From: Karalla daura
Lineage: Eukaryota > Chordata > Actinopteri > Chaetodontiformes > Leiognathidae
Direction of reading: 5' to 3'
Assembly (NCBI GenBank): GCA_029224185.1
Contig: JANZKI010000027.1
Coordinates: 1,798,001-1,862,000, forward strand
Length of the DNA stretch: 64,000 nt
Both the position numbers and the translations under genes were made by a program. Within the stretch, counting starts at the first letter, position 1, and every line of letters begins with the position of its first letter. Below, piece after piece: positions 20,601 through 34,500 of this stretch. The notes beneath the pieces are model-generated. The model was given only the letters and a program-made list of their open reading frames with translations. It did not search any database and had not been told where the DNA came from.

Positions 20601-23600
20601 CTGCGCAGTTGTGGCCAACATGATGCATGTGGTAGAAAGAGCTTCTGACATGCATTTTCCTACAGTTTCACGCTCGTAGTTCTGTGAAACGGCCGAAATC
20701 GGCTTGGTGAACACCATACAGGCAATTTGCTGTATAGCAGGGGCCAACTGCTGAATCTTGCAGCAAAAGCTTCTCAAATGCATTTTCTCAGTTTCGCGTT
20801 CGCAGTTCTACAAAAAGGCTCAACTTGGCTGTCGGAACCCACATGACAGGCATTTTGCTGTGCAGTTGTGGCCAACATGATGCATGTGGTAGAAAGAGCT
20901 TCTGAAATGCATTTTCCTACAGTTTCACGCTCGTAGTTCTGTGAAACGGCCGAAATCGGCTTGGTGAACACAATACAGGCAATTTGCTGTATAGCAGGGG
21001 CCAACTGCTGAATCTTGCAGCAAAAGCTTCTCAAATGCATTTTCTCAGTTTCGCGTTCGCAGTTCTACAAAAAGGCTCAACTTGGCTGTCGGAACCCACA
21101 TGACAGGCATTTTGCTGTGCAGTTGTGGCCAACATGATGCATGTGGTAGAAAGAGCTTCTGAAATGCATTTTCCTACAGTTTCACGCTCGTAGTTCTGTG
21201 AAACGGCCGAAATCGGCGTGGTGAACACAATACAGGCAATTTGCTGTATAGCAGGGGCCAACTGCTGAATCTTGCAGCAAAAGCTTCTCAAATGCATTTT
21301 CTCAGTTTCGCGTTCGCAGTTCTACAAAAAGGCTCAACTTGGCTGTCGGAACCCACATGACAGGCATTTTGCTGTGCAGTTGTGGCTAACATGATGCATG
21401 TGGTAGAAAGAGCTTCTGAAATGCATTTTCCTACAGTTTCACGCTCGTAGTTCTGTGAAATGGCCGAAATCGGCGTAGTGAACACAATACAGGCAATTTG
21501 CTGTATAGCAGGGGCCAACTGCTGAATCTTGCAGCAAAAGCTTCTCAAATGCATTTTCTCAGTTTCGCGTTCGCAGTTCTACAAAAAGGCTCAACTTGGC
21601 TGTCGGAACCCACATGACAGGCATTTTGCTGTGCAGTTGTGGCTAACATGATGCATGTGGTAGAAGAGCTTCTGAAATGCATTTTCCTACAGTTTCACGC
21701 TCGTAGTTCTGTGAAATGGCCGAAATCGGCGTAGTGAACACAATACAGGCAATTTGCTGTATAGCAGGGGCCAACTGCTGAATCTTGCAGCAAAAGCTTC
21801 TCAAATGCATTTTCTCAGTTTCGCGTTCGCAGTTCTACAAAAAGGCTCAACTTGGCTGTCGGAACACACATGACAGGCATTTTGCTGTGCAGTTGTGGCC
21901 AACATGATGCATGTGGTGGAAAGAGTTTCTGACATGCATTTTCTTACAGTTTCACGCTCGTAGTTCTGTGAAACGGCCGAAATCCGCTTGGTGAACACTA
22001 TACAGGCAATTTGCTGTATAGTAGGGGCCAACTGCTGAATCTTGCAGCAAAAGCTTCTCAAATGCATTTTCTCAGTTTCGCGTTCGCAGTTCTACAAAAA
22101 GGCTCAACTTGGCTGTCGGAACACACATGACAGGCATTTTGCTGCGCAGTTGTGGCCAACATGATGCATGTGGTAGAAAGAGCTTCTGACATGCATTTTC
22201 CTACAGTGTCACGCTCGTAGTTCTGTGAAACGGCCGAAATCGGCTTGGTGAACACCATACAGGCAATTTGCTGTATAGCAGGGGCCAACTGCTGAATCTT
22301 GCAGCAAAAGCTTCTCAAATGCATTTTCTCAGTTTCGCGTTCGCAGTTCTACAAAAAGGCTCAACTTGGCTGTCGGAACCCACATGACAGGCATTTTGCT
22401 GTGCAGTTGTGGCCAACATGATGCATGTGGTAGAAAGAGCTTCTGAAATGCATTTTCCTACAGTTTCACGCTCGTAGTTCTGTGAAACGGCCGAAATCGG
22501 CTTGGTGAACACAATACAGGCAATTTGCTGTATAGCAGGGGCCAACTGCTGAATCTTGCAGCAAAAGCTTCTCAAATGCATTTTCTCAGTTTCGCGTTCG
22601 CAGTTCTACAAAAAGGCTCAACTTGGCTGTCGGAACCCACATGACAGGCATTTTGCTGTGCAGTTGTGGCTAACATGATGCATGTGGTAGAAAGAGCTTC
22701 TGAAATGCATTTTCCTACAGTTTCACGCTCGTAGTTCTGTGAAATGGCCGAAATCGGCGTAGTGAACACAATACAGGCAATTTGCTGTATAGCAGGGGCC
22801 AACTGCTGAATCTTGCAGCAAAAGCTTCTCAAATGCATTTTCTCAGTTTCGCGTTCGCAGTTCTACAAAAAGGCTCAACTTGGCTGTCGGAACCCACATG
22901 ACAGGCATTTTGCTGCGCAGTTGTGGCCAACATGATGCATGTGGTAGAAAGAGCTTCTGACATGCATTTTCCTACAGTTTCACGCTCGTAGTTCTGTGAA
23001 ACGGCCGAAATCGGCTTGGTGAACACCATACAGGCAATTTGCTGTATAGTAGGGGCCAACTGCTGAATCTTGCAGCAAAAGCTTCTCAAATGCATTTTCT
23101 CAGTTTCGCGTTCGCAGTTCTACAAAAAGGCTCAACTTGGCTGTCGGAACCCACATGACAGGCATTTTGCTGTGCAGTTGTGGCCAACATGATGCATGTG
23201 GTAGAAAGAGCTTCTGAAATGCATTTTCCTACAGTTTCACGCTCGTAGTTCTGTGAAACGGCCGAAATCGGCGTGGTGAACACAATACAGGCAATTTGCT
23301 GTATAGCAGGGGCCAACTGCTGAATCTTGCAGCAAAAGCTTCTCAAATGCATTTTCTCAGTTTCGCGTTCGCAGTTCTACAAAAAGGCTCAACTTGGCTG
23401 TCGGAACCCACATGACAGGCATTTTGCTGTGCAGTTGTGGCCAACATGATGCATGTGGTAGAAAGAGCTTCTGAAATGCATTTTCCTACAGTTTCACGCT
23501 CGTAGTTCTGTGAAACGGCCGAAATCGGCGTAGTGAACACAGTACAGGCAATTTGCTGTATAGCAGGGGCCAACTGCTGCATCTTGCAGCAAAAACTTCT

Positions 23601-26600
23601 CAAATGCATTTTCTCAGTTTCGCGTTCGCAGTTCTACAAAAAGGCTCAACTTGGCTGTCGGAACACACATGACAGGCATTTTGCTGTGCAGTTGTGGCCA
23701 ACATGATGCATGTGGTGGAAAGAGCTTCTGACATGCATTTTCTTACAGTTTCACGCTCGTAGTTCTGTGAAACGGCCGAAATCCGCTTGGTGAACACTAT
23801 ACAGGCAATTTGCTGTATAGTAGGGGCCAACTGCTGAATCTTGCAGCAAAAGCTTCTCAAATGCATTTTCTCAGTTTCGCGTTCGCAGTTCTACAAAAAG
23901 GCTCAACTTGGCTGTCGGAACACACATGACAGGCATTTTGCCGCGCAGTTGTGGCCAACATGATGCATGTGGTAGAAAGAGCTTCTGACATGCATTTTCC
24001 TACAGTTTCACGCTCGTAGTTCTGTGAAACGGCCGAAATCGGCTTGGTGAACACCATACAGGCAATTTGCTGTATAGCAGGGGCCAACAAATGAATCTTG
24101 CAGCAAAAGCTTCTCAAATGCATTTTCTCAGTTTTGCGTTCGCAGTTCTACAAAAAGGCTCAACTTGGCTGTCGGAACACACATGACAGGCATTTTGCTG
24201 TGCAGTTGTGGCCAACATGATGCATGTGGTAGAAAGAGCTTCTGAAATGCATTTTCCTACAGTTTCACGCTCGTAGTTCTGTGAAACGGCCGAAATCGGC
24301 TTGGTGAACACAATACAGGCAATTTGCTGTATAGCAGGGGCCAACAGCTGAATCTTGCAGCAAAAGCTTCTCAAATGCATTTTCTCAGTTTTGCGTTCGC
24401 AGTTCTACAAAAAGGCTCAACTTGGCTGTCGGAACCCACATGACAGGCATTTTGCTGTGCAGTTGTGGCTAACATGATGCATGTGGTAGAAAGAGCTTCT
24501 GAAATGCATTTTCCTACAGTTTCACGCTCGTAGTTCTGTGAAACGGCCGAAATCGGCGTGGTGAACACAATACAGGCAATTTGCTGTATAGTAGGGGCCA
24601 ACTGCTGAATCTTGCAGCAAAAGCTTCTCAAATGCATTTTCTCAGTTTCGCGTTCGCAGTTCTACAAAAAGGCTCAACTTGGCTGTCGGAACCCACATGA
24701 CAGGCATTTTGCTGTGCAGTTGTGGCTAACATGATGCATGTGGTAGAAAGAGCTTCTGAAATGCATTTTCCTACAGTTTCACGCTCGTAGTTCTGTGAAA
24801 TGGCCGAAATCGGCGTAGTGAACACAATACAGGCAATTTGCTGTATAGCAGGGGCCAACTGCTGAATCTTGCAGCAAAAGCTTCTCAAATGCATTTTCTC
24901 AGTTTCGCGTTCGCAGTTCTACAAAAAGGCTCAACTTGGCTGTCGGAACCCACATGACAGGCATTTTGCTGTGCAGTTGTGGCTAACATGATGCATGTGG
25001 TAGAAGAGCTTCTGAAATGCATTTTCCTACAGTTTCACGCTTGTAGCTCTGTGAAACGGCCGAAATCGGCGTGGTGAAAAAAATACAGGCAATTTGCTGT
25101 ATAGCAGGGGCCAACTGCTGAATCTTGCAGCAAAAGCTTCTCAAATGCATTTTCTCAGTTTCGCGTTCGCAGTTCTACAAAAAGGCTCAACTTGGCTGTC
25201 GGAACCCACATGACAGGCATTTTGCTGTGCAGTTGTGGCCAACATGATGCATGTGGTAGAAAGAGCTTCTGAAATGCATTTTCCTACAGTTTCACGCTCG
25301 TAGTTCTGTGAAACGGCCGAAATCGGCATGGTGAACACAATACAGGCAATTTGCTGTATAGCAGGGGCCAACTGCTGAATCTTGCAGCAAAAGCTTCTCA
25401 AATGCATTTTCTCAGTTTCGCGTTCGCAGTTCTACAAAAAGGCTCAACTTGGCTGTCGGAACCCACATGACAGGCATTTTGCTGTGCAGTTGTGGCTAAC
25501 ATGATGCATGTGGTAGAAAGAGCTTCTGAAATGCATTTTCCTACAGTTTCACGCTCGTAGTTCTGTGAAACGGCCGAAATCGGCATAGTGAACACAATAC
25601 AGGCAATTTGCTGTATAGCAGGGGCCAACTGCTGAATCTTGCAGCAAAAGCTTCTCAAATGCATTTTCTCAGTTTCGCGTTCGCAGTTCTACAAAAAGGC
25701 TCAACTTGGCTGTCGGAACCCACATGACAGGCATTTTGCTGTGCAGTTGTGGCCAACATGATGCATGTGGTAGAAGAGCTTCTGAAATGCATTTTCCTAC
25801 AGTTTCACGCTTGTAGCTCTGTGAAACGGCCGAAATCGGCGTGGTGAACACCATACAGGCAATTTGCTGTATAGCAGGGGCCAACTGCTGAATCTTGCAG
25901 CAAAAGCTTCTCAAATGCATTTTCTCAGTTTCGCGTTCGCAGTTCTACAAAAAGGCTCAACTTGGCTGTCGGAACCCACATGACAGGCATTTTGCTGTGC
26001 AGTTGTGGCCAACATGATACATGTGGTAGAAAGAGCTTCTGAAATGCATTTTCCTACAGTTTCACGCTCGTAGTTCTGTGAAACGGCCGAAATCGGCTTG
26101 GTGAACACAATACAGGCAATTTGCTGTATAGTAGGGGCCAACTGCTGAATCTTGCAGCAAAAGCTTCTCAAATGCATTTTCTCAGTTTCGCGTTCGCAGT
26201 TCTACAAAAAGGCTCAACTTGGCTGTCGGAACACACATGACAGGCATTTTGCTGCGCAGTTGTGGCCAACATGATGCATGTGGTAGAAAGAGCTTCTGAC
26301 ATGCATTTTCCTACAGTTTCACGCTCGTAGTTCTGTGAAACGGCCGAAATCGGCTTGGTGAACACCATACAGGCAATTTGCTGTATAGTAGGGGCCAACT
26401 GCTGAATCTTGCAGCAAAAGCTTCTCAAATGCATTTTCTCAGTTTCGCGTTCGCAGTTCTACAAAAAGGCTCAACTTGGCTGTCGGAACACACATGACAG
26501 GCATTTTGCTGTGCAGTTGTGGCCAACATGATGCATGTGGTGGAAAGAGCTTCTGACATGCATTTTCTTACAGTTTCACGCTCGTAGTTCTGTGAAACGG

Positions 26601-26681
26601 CCGAAATCCGCTTGGTGAACACTATACAGGCAATTTGCTGTATAGTAGGGGCCAACTGCTGAATCTTGCAGCAAAAGCTTC
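17691..26681. repeat. 35-monomer HOR unit 2 (8,991 bp)
   Basis: Monomer-by-monomer repeat of unit 1 at an offset of 8,991 bp, with 256-bp copies starting 20004, 21545, 24885 and 25655. Differences I found from unit 1 are T at 19197 (C at 10206), G at 22208 (T at 13217), C at 23942 (T at 14951), A at 25585 (G at 16594), and a different last monomer (26425). Unit 4 has the unit 2 state at the first four sites. Confidence 0.93.
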
Positions 26682-28480
26682 TCAAATGCATTTTCTCAGT
26701 TTCGCGTTCGCAGTTCTACAAAAAGGCTCAACTTGGCTGTCGGAACACACATGACAGGCATTTTGCTGCGCAGTTGTGGCCAACATGATGCATGTGGTAG
26801 AAAGAGCTTCTGACATGCATTTTCCTACAGTTTCACGCTCGTAGTTCTGTGAAACGGCCGAAATCGGCTTGGTGAACACCATACAGGCAATTTGCTGTAT
26901 AGTAGGGGCCAACTGCTGAATCTTGCAGCAAAAGCTTCTCAAATGCATTTTCTCAGTTTCGCGTTCGCAGTTCTACAAAAAGGCTCAACTTGGCTGTCGG
27001 AACCCACATGACAGGCATTTTGCTGTGCAGTTGTGGCCAACATGATGCATGTGGTAGAAAGAGCTTCTGAAATGCATTTTCCTACAGTTTCACGCTCGTA
27101 GTTCTGTGAAACGGCCGAAATCGGCGTGGTGAACACAATACAGGCAATTTGCTGTATAGCAGGGGCCAACTGCTGAATCTTGCAGCAAAAGCTTCTCAAA
27201 TGCATTTTCTCAGTTTCGCGTTCGCAGTTCTACAAAAAGGCTCAACTTGGCTGTCGGAACCCACATGACAGGCATTTTGCTGTGCAGTTGTGGCCAACAT
27301 GATGCATGTGGTAGAAAGAGCTTCTGAAATGCATTTTCCTACAGTTTCACGCTTGTAGCTCTGTGAAACGGCCGAAATCGGCGTGGTGAACACAATACAG
27401 GCAATTTGCTGTATAGCAGGGGCCAACTGCTGAATCTTGCAGCAAAAGCTTCTCAAATGCATTTTCTCAGTTTCGTGTTCGCAGTTCTACAAAAAGGCTC
27501 AACTTGGCTGTCGGAACACACATGACAGGCATTTTGCTGTGCAGTTGTGGCCAACATGATGCATGTGGTGGAAAGAGCTTCTGACATGCATTTTCTTACA
27601 GTTTCACGCTCGTAGTTCTGTGAAACGGCCGAAATCCGCTTGGTGAACACTATACAGGCAATTTGCTGTATAGTAGGGGCCAACTGCTGAATCTTGCAGC
27701 AAAAGCTTCTCAAATGCATTTTCTCAGTTTCGCGTTCGCAGTTCTACAAAAAGGCTCAACTTGGCTGTCGGAACACACATGACAGGCATTTTGCTGCGCA
27801 GTTGTGGCCAACATGATGCATGTGGTAGAAAGAGCTTCTGACATGCATTTTCCTACAGTTTCACGCTCGTAGTTCTGTGAAACGGCCGAAATCGGCTTGG
27901 TGAACACCATACAGGCAATTTGCTGTATAGTAGGGGCCAACTGCTGAATCTTGCAGCAAAAGCTTCTCAAATGCATTTTCTCAGTTTCGCGTTCGCAGTT
28001 CTACAAAAAGGCTCAACTTGGCTGTCGGAACCCACATGACAGGCATTTTGCTGTGCAGTTGTGGCCAACATGATGCATGTGGTAGAAAGAGCTTCTGAAA
28101 TGCATTTTCCTACAGTTTCACGCTCGTAGTTCTGTGAAACGGCCGAAATCGGCGTGGTGAACACAATACAGGCAATTTGCTGTATAGCAGGGGCCAACTG
28201 CTGAATCTTGCAGCAAAAGCTTCTCAAATGCATTTTCTCAGTTTCGCGTTCGCAGTTCTACAAAAAGGCTCAACTTGGCTGTCGGAACCCACATGACAGG
28301 CATTTTGCTGTGCAGTTGTGGCCAACATGATGCATGTGGTAGAAAGAGCTTCTGAAATGCATTTTCCTACAGTTTCACGCTTGTAGCTCTGTGAAACGGC
28401 CGAAATCGGCGTGGTGAACACAATACAGGCAATTTGCTGTATAGCAGGGGCCAACTGCTGAATCTTGCAGCAAAAGCTTC
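26425..28480. repeat. 4-monomer HOR (R, C, plain, Y), two tandem copies of 1,028 bp
   Basis: 26425-27452 and 27453-28480 have the same order: R type, C type, a plain GGCGTGG copy, Y type. The junction of superunits 1 and 2 falls inside this repeat, so the large duplication could have arisen by exchange within it. A matching string occurs at 54172-55199 and in part at 58797-59567. Confidence 0.85.
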
Positions 28481-31400
28481 TCAAATGCATTTTCTCAGTT
28501 TCGTGTTCGCAGTTCTACAAAAAGGCTCAACTTGGCTGTCGGAACACACATGACAGGCATTTTGCTGTGCAGTTGTGGCCAACATGATGCATGTGGTAGA
28601 AAGAGCTTCTGAAATGCATTTTCCTACAGTTTCACGCTCGTAGTTCTGTGAAACGGCCGAAATCGGCTTGGTGAACACCATACAGGCAATTTGCTGTATA
28701 GTAGGGGCCAACTGCTGAATCTTGCAGCAAAAGCTTCTCAAATGCATTTTCTCAGTTTCGCGTTCGCAGTTCTACAAAAAGGCTCAACTTGGCTGTCGGA
28801 ACACACATGACAGGCATTTTGCTGCGCAGTTGTGGCCAACATGATGCATGTGGTAGAAAGAGCTTCTGACATGCATTTTCCTACAGTTTCACGCTCGTAG
28901 TTCTGTGAAACGACCAAAATCGGCTTGGTGAACACCATACAGGCAATTTGCTGTATAGTAGGGGCCAACTGCTGAATCTTGCAGCAAAAGCTTCTCAAAT
29001 GCATTTTCTCAGTTTCTCGTTCGCAGTTCTACAAAAAGGCTCAACTTGGCTGTCGTAACACACATGACAGGCATTTTGCTGCGCAGTTGTGGCCAACATG
29101 ATGCATGTGGTGGAAAGAGCTTCTGACATGCATTTTCTTACAGTTTCACGCTCGTAGTTCTGTGAAACGGCCGAAATCCGCTTGGTGAACACTATACAGG
29201 CAATTTGCTGTATAGTAGGGGCCAACTGCTGAATCTTGCAGCAAAAGCTTCTCAAATGCATTTTCTCAGTTTCGCGTTCGCAGTTCTACAAAAAGGCTCA
29301 ACTTGGCTGTCGGAACACACATGACAGGCATTTTGCTGCGCAGTTGTGGCCAACATGATGCATGTGGTAGAAAGAGCTTCTGACATGCATTTTCCTACAG
29401 TTTCACGCTCGTAGTTCTGTGAAACGGCCGATATCGGCTTGGTGAACACAATACAGGCAATTTGCTGTATAGTAGGGGCCAACTGCTGAATCTTGCAGCA
29501 AAAGCTTCTCAAATGCATTTTCTCAGTTTCGCGTTCGCAGTTCTACAAAAAGGCTCAACTTGGCTGTCGGAACACACATGACAGGCATTTTGCTGTGCAG
29601 TTGTGGCCAACATGATGCATGTGGTGGAAAGAGTTTCTGACATGCATTTTCTTACAGTTTCACGCTCGTAGTTCTGTGAAACGGCCGAAATCCGCTTGGT
29701 GAACACTATACAGGCAATTTGCTGTATAGTAGGGGCCAACTGCTGAATCTTGCAGCAAAAGCTTCTCAAATGCATTTTCTCAGTTTCGTGTTCGCAGTTC
29801 TACAAAAAGGCTCAACTTGGCTGTCGGAACCCACATGACAGGCATTTTGCTGCGCAGTTGTGGCCAACATGATGCATGTGGTAGAAAGAGCTTCTGACAT
29901 GCATTTTCCTACAGTTTCACGCTCGTAGTTCTGTGAAACGGCCGAAATCGGCTTGGTGAACACAATACAGGCAATTTGCTGTATAGCAGGGGCCAACTGC
30001 TGAATCTTGCAGCAAAAGCTTCTCAAATGCATTTTCTCAGTTTCGCGTTCGCAGTTCTACAAAAAGGCTCAACTTGGCTGTCGGAACCCACATGACAGGC
30101 ATTTTGCTGTGCAGTTGTGGCTAACATGATGCATGTGGTAGAAAGAGCTTCTGAAATGAATTTTCCTACAGTTTCACGCTCGTAGTTCTGTGAAACGGCC
30201 GAAATCGGCGTAGTGAACACAATACAGGCAATTTGCTGTATAGCAGGGGCCAACTGCTGAATCTTGCAGCAAAAGCTTCTCAAATGCATTTTCTCAGTTT
30301 CGTGTTCGCAGTTCTACAAAAAGGCTCAACTTGGCTGTCGGAACCCACATGACAGGCATTTTGCTGCGCAGTTGTGGCCAACATGATGCATGTGGTAGAA
30401 AGAGCTTCTGACATGCATTTTCCTACAGTTTCACGCTCGTAGTTCTGTGAAACGGCCGAAATCGGCTTGGTGAACACCATACAGGCAATTTGCTGTATAG
30501 TAGGGGCCAACTGCTGAATCTTGCAGCAAAAGCTTCTCAAATGCATTTTCTCAGTTTCGCGTTCGCAGTTCTACAAAAAGGCTCAACTTGGCTGTCGGAA
30601 CACACATGACAGGCATTTTGCTGTGCAGTTGTGGCCAACATGATGCATGTGGTGGAAAGAGCTTCTGACATGCATTTTCTTACAGTTTCACGCTCGTAGT
30701 TCTGTGAAACGGCCGAAATCCGCTTGGTGAACACTATACAGGCAATTTGCTGTATAGTAGGGGCCAACTGCTGAATCTTGCAGCAAAAGCTTCTCAAATG
30801 CATTTTCTCAGTTTCGCGTTCGCAGTTCTACAAAAAGGCTCAACTTGGCTGTCGGAACACACATGACAGGCATTTTGCTGCGCAGTTGTGGCCAACATGA
30901 TGCATGTGGTAGAAAGAGCTTCTGACATGCATTTTCCTACAGTTTCACGCTCGTAGTTCTGTGAAACGGCCGAAATCGGCTTGGTGAACACCATACAGGC
31001 AATTTGCTGTATAGTAGGGGCCAACTGCTGAATCTTGCAGCAAAAGCTTCTCAAATGCATTTTCTCAGTTTCGCGTTCGCAGTTCTACAAAAAGGCTCAA
31101 CTTGGCTGTCGGAACACACATGACAGGCATTTTGCTGCGCAGTTGTGGCCAACATGATGCATGTGGTAGAAAGAGCTTCTGACATGCATTTTCCTACAGT
31201 TTCACGCTCGTAGTTCTGTGAAACGGCCAAAATCGGCTTGGTGAACACCATACAGGCAATTTGCTGTATAGTAGGGGCCAACTGCTGAATCTTGCAGCAA
31301 AAGCTTCTCAAATGCATTTTCTCAGTTTCTCGTTCGCAGTTCTACAAAAAGGCTCAACTTGGCTGTCGGAACACACATGACAGGCATTTTGCTGCGCAGT

Positions 31401-31564
31401 TGTGGCCAACATGATGCATGTGGTGGAAAGAGCTTCTGACGTGCATTTTCTTACAGTTTCACGCTCGTAGTTCTGTGAAACGGCCGAAATCCGCTTGGTG
31501 AACACTATACAGGCAATTTGCTGTATAGTAGGGGCCAACTGCTGAATCTTGCAGCAAAAGCTTC
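27196..31564. repeat. Mixed block, copy 2 (17 monomers, 4,369 bp)
   Basis: Repeats 3817-8699 but lacks the counterparts of 6644-7157. The missing pair lies between 29766 (first member of the 4-monomer HOR) and 30023 (its E-type last member). All other members, including the rare T62 copy (28995) and the GACGTGC copy (31308), match in order. Confidence 0.88.
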
Positions 31565-34500
31565 TCAAATGCATTTTCTCAGTTTCGCGTTCGCAGTTCT
31601 ACAAAAAGGCTCAACTTGGCTGTCGGAACACACATGACAGGCATTTTGCTGCGCAGTTGTGGCCAACATGATGCATGTGGTAGAAAGAGCTTCTGACATG
31701 CATTTTCCTACAGTTTCACGCTCGTAGTTCTGTGAAACGGCCGATATCGGCTTGGTGAACACAATACAGGCAATTTGCTGTATAGTAGGGGCCAACTGCT
31801 GAATCTTGCAGCAAAAGCTTCTCAAATGCATTTTCTCAGTTTCGCGTTCGCAGTTCTACAAAAAGGCTCAACTTGGCTGTCGGAACACACATGACAGGCA
31901 TTTTGCTGTGCAGTTGTGGCCAACATGATGCATGTGGTGGAAAGAGTTTCTGACATGCATTTTCTTACAGTTTCACGCTCGTAGTTCTGTGAAACGGCCG
32001 AAATCCGCTTGGTGAACACTATACAGGCAATTTGCTGTATAGTAGGGGCCAACTGCTGAATCTTGCAGCAAAAGCTTCTCAAATGCATTTTCTCAGTTTC
32101 GCGTTCGCAGTTCTACAAAAAGGCTCAACTTGGCTGTCGGAACACACATGACAGGCATTTTGCTGTGCAGTTGTGGCCAACATGATGCATGTGGTAGAAA
32201 GAGCTTCTGACATGCATTTTCCTACAGTTTCACGCTCGTAGTTCTGTGAAACGGCCGAAATCGGCTTGGTGAACACCATACAGGCAATTTGCTGTATAGC
32301 AGGGGCCAACTGCTGAATCTTGCAGCAAAAGCTTCTCAAATGCATTTTCTCAGTTTCGCGTTCGCAGTTCTACAAAAAGGCTCAACTTGGCTGTCGGAAC
32401 CCACATGACAGGCATTTTGCTGTGCAGTTGTGGCCAACATGATGCATGTGGTAGAAAGAGCTTCTGAAATGCATTTTCCTACAGTTTCACGCTCGTAGTT
32501 CTGTGAAACGGCCGAAATCGGCTTGGTGAACACAATACAGGCAATTTGCTGTATAGCAGGGGCCAACTGCTGAATCTTGCAGCAAAAGCTTCTCAAATGC
32601 ATTTTCTCAGTTTCGCGTTCGCAGTTCTACAAAAAGGCTCAACTTGGCTGTCGGAACACACATGACAGGCATTTTGCTGTGCAGTTGTGGCCAACATGAT
32701 GCATGTGGTAGAAAGAGTTTCTGACATGCATTTTCTTACAGTTTCACGCTCGTAGTTCTGTGAAACGGCCGAAATCGGCTTGGTGAACACTATACAGGCA
32801 ATTTGCTGTATAGTAGGGGCCAACTGCTGAATCTTGCAGCAAAAGCTTCTCAAATGCATTTTCTCAGTTTCGCGTTCGCAGTTCTACAAAAAGGCTCAAC
32901 TTGGCTGTCGGAACACACATGACAGGCATTTTGCTGCGCAGTTGTGGCCAACATGATGCATGTGGTAGAAAGAGCTTCTGACATGCATTTTCCTACAGTT
33001 TCACGCTCGTAGTTCTGTGAAACGGCCGAAATCGGCTTGGTGAACACCATACAGGCAATTTGCTGTATAGCAGGGGCCAACTGCTGAATCTTGCAGCAAA
33101 AGCTTCTCAAATGCATTTTCTCAGTTTCGCGTTCGCAGTTCTACAAAAAGGCTCAACTTGGCTGTCGGAACCCACATGACAGGCATTTTGCTGTGCAGTT
33201 GTGGCCAACATGATGCATGTGGTAGAAAGAGCTTCTGAAATGCATTTTCCTACAGTTTCACGCTCGTAGTTCTGTGAAACGGCCGAAATCGGCTTGGTGA
33301 ACACAATACAGGCAATTTGCTGTATAGCAGGGGCCAACTGCTGAATCTTGCAGCAAAAGCTTCTCAAATGCATTTTCTCAGTTTCGCGTTCGCAGTTCTA
33401 CAAAAAGGCTCAACTTGGCTGTCGGAACCCACATGACAGGCATTTTGCTGTGCAGTTGTGGCCAACATGATGCATGTGGTAGAAAGAGCTTCTGAAATGC
33501 ATTTTCCTACAGTTTCACGCTCGTAGTTCTGTGAAACGGCCGAAATCGGCGTGGTGAACACAATACAGGCAATTTGCTGTATAGCAGGGGCCAACTGCTG
33601 AATCTTGCAGCAAAAGCTTCTCAAATGCATTTTCTCAGTTTCGCGTTCGCAGTTCTACAAAAAGGCTCAACTTGGCTGTCGGAACCCACATGACAGGCAT
33701 TTTGCTGTGCAGTTGTGGCTAACATGATGCATGTGGTAGAAAGAGCTTCTGAAATGCATTTTCCTACAGTTTCACGCTCGTAGTTCTGTGAAATGGCCGA
33801 AATCGGCGTAGTGAACACAATACAGGCAATTTGCTGTATAGCAGGGGCCAACTGCTGAATCTTGCAGCAAAAGCTTCTCAAATGCATTTTCTCAGTTTCG
33901 CGTTCGCAGTTCTACAAAAAGGCTCAACTTGGCTGTCGGAACCCACATGACAGGCATTTTGCTGTGCAGTTGTGGCTAACATGATGCATGTGGTAGAAGA
34001 GCTTCTGAAATGCATTTTCCTACAGTTTCACGCTCGTAGTTCTGTGAAATGGCCGAAATCGGCGTGGTGAACACAATACAGGCAATTTGCTGTATAGCAG
34101 GGGCCAACTGCTGAATCTTGCAGCAAAAGCTTCTCAAATGCATTTTCTCAGTTTCGCGTTCGCAGTTCTACAAAAAGGCTCAACTTGGCTGTCGGAACAC
34201 ACATGACAGGCATTTTGCTGTGCAGTTGTGGCCAACATGATGCATGTGGTGGAAAGAGTTTCTGACATGCATTTTCTTACAGTTTCACGCTCGTAGTTCT
34301 GTGAAACGGCCGAAATCCGCTTGGTGAACACTATACAGGCAATTTGCTGTATAGTAGGGGCCAACTGCTGAATCTTGCAGCAAAAGCTTCTCAAATGCAT
34401 TTTCTCAGTTTCGCGTTCGCAGTTCTACAAAAAGGCTCAACTTGGCTGTCGGAACACACATGACAGGCATTTTGCTGTGCAGTTGTGGCTAACATGATGC

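Larger units (their letters stand above)
3817..26681. repeat. Superunit copy 1 (about 22.9 kb, 89 monomers)
   Basis: Comprises the 19-monomer block plus HOR units 1 and 2. Its monomer order is reproduced at 27196-49032. Offsets step from 23,379 to 22,865 to 22,351 bp as the second copy loses two monomers twice. The last monomer of copy 1 (26425) does not match the last of copy 2 (48776), so homology ends near 26424. Shared rare markers include T62 (5616/28995), G151 (22208/44559) and C at 23942/46293. Confidence 0.86.
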
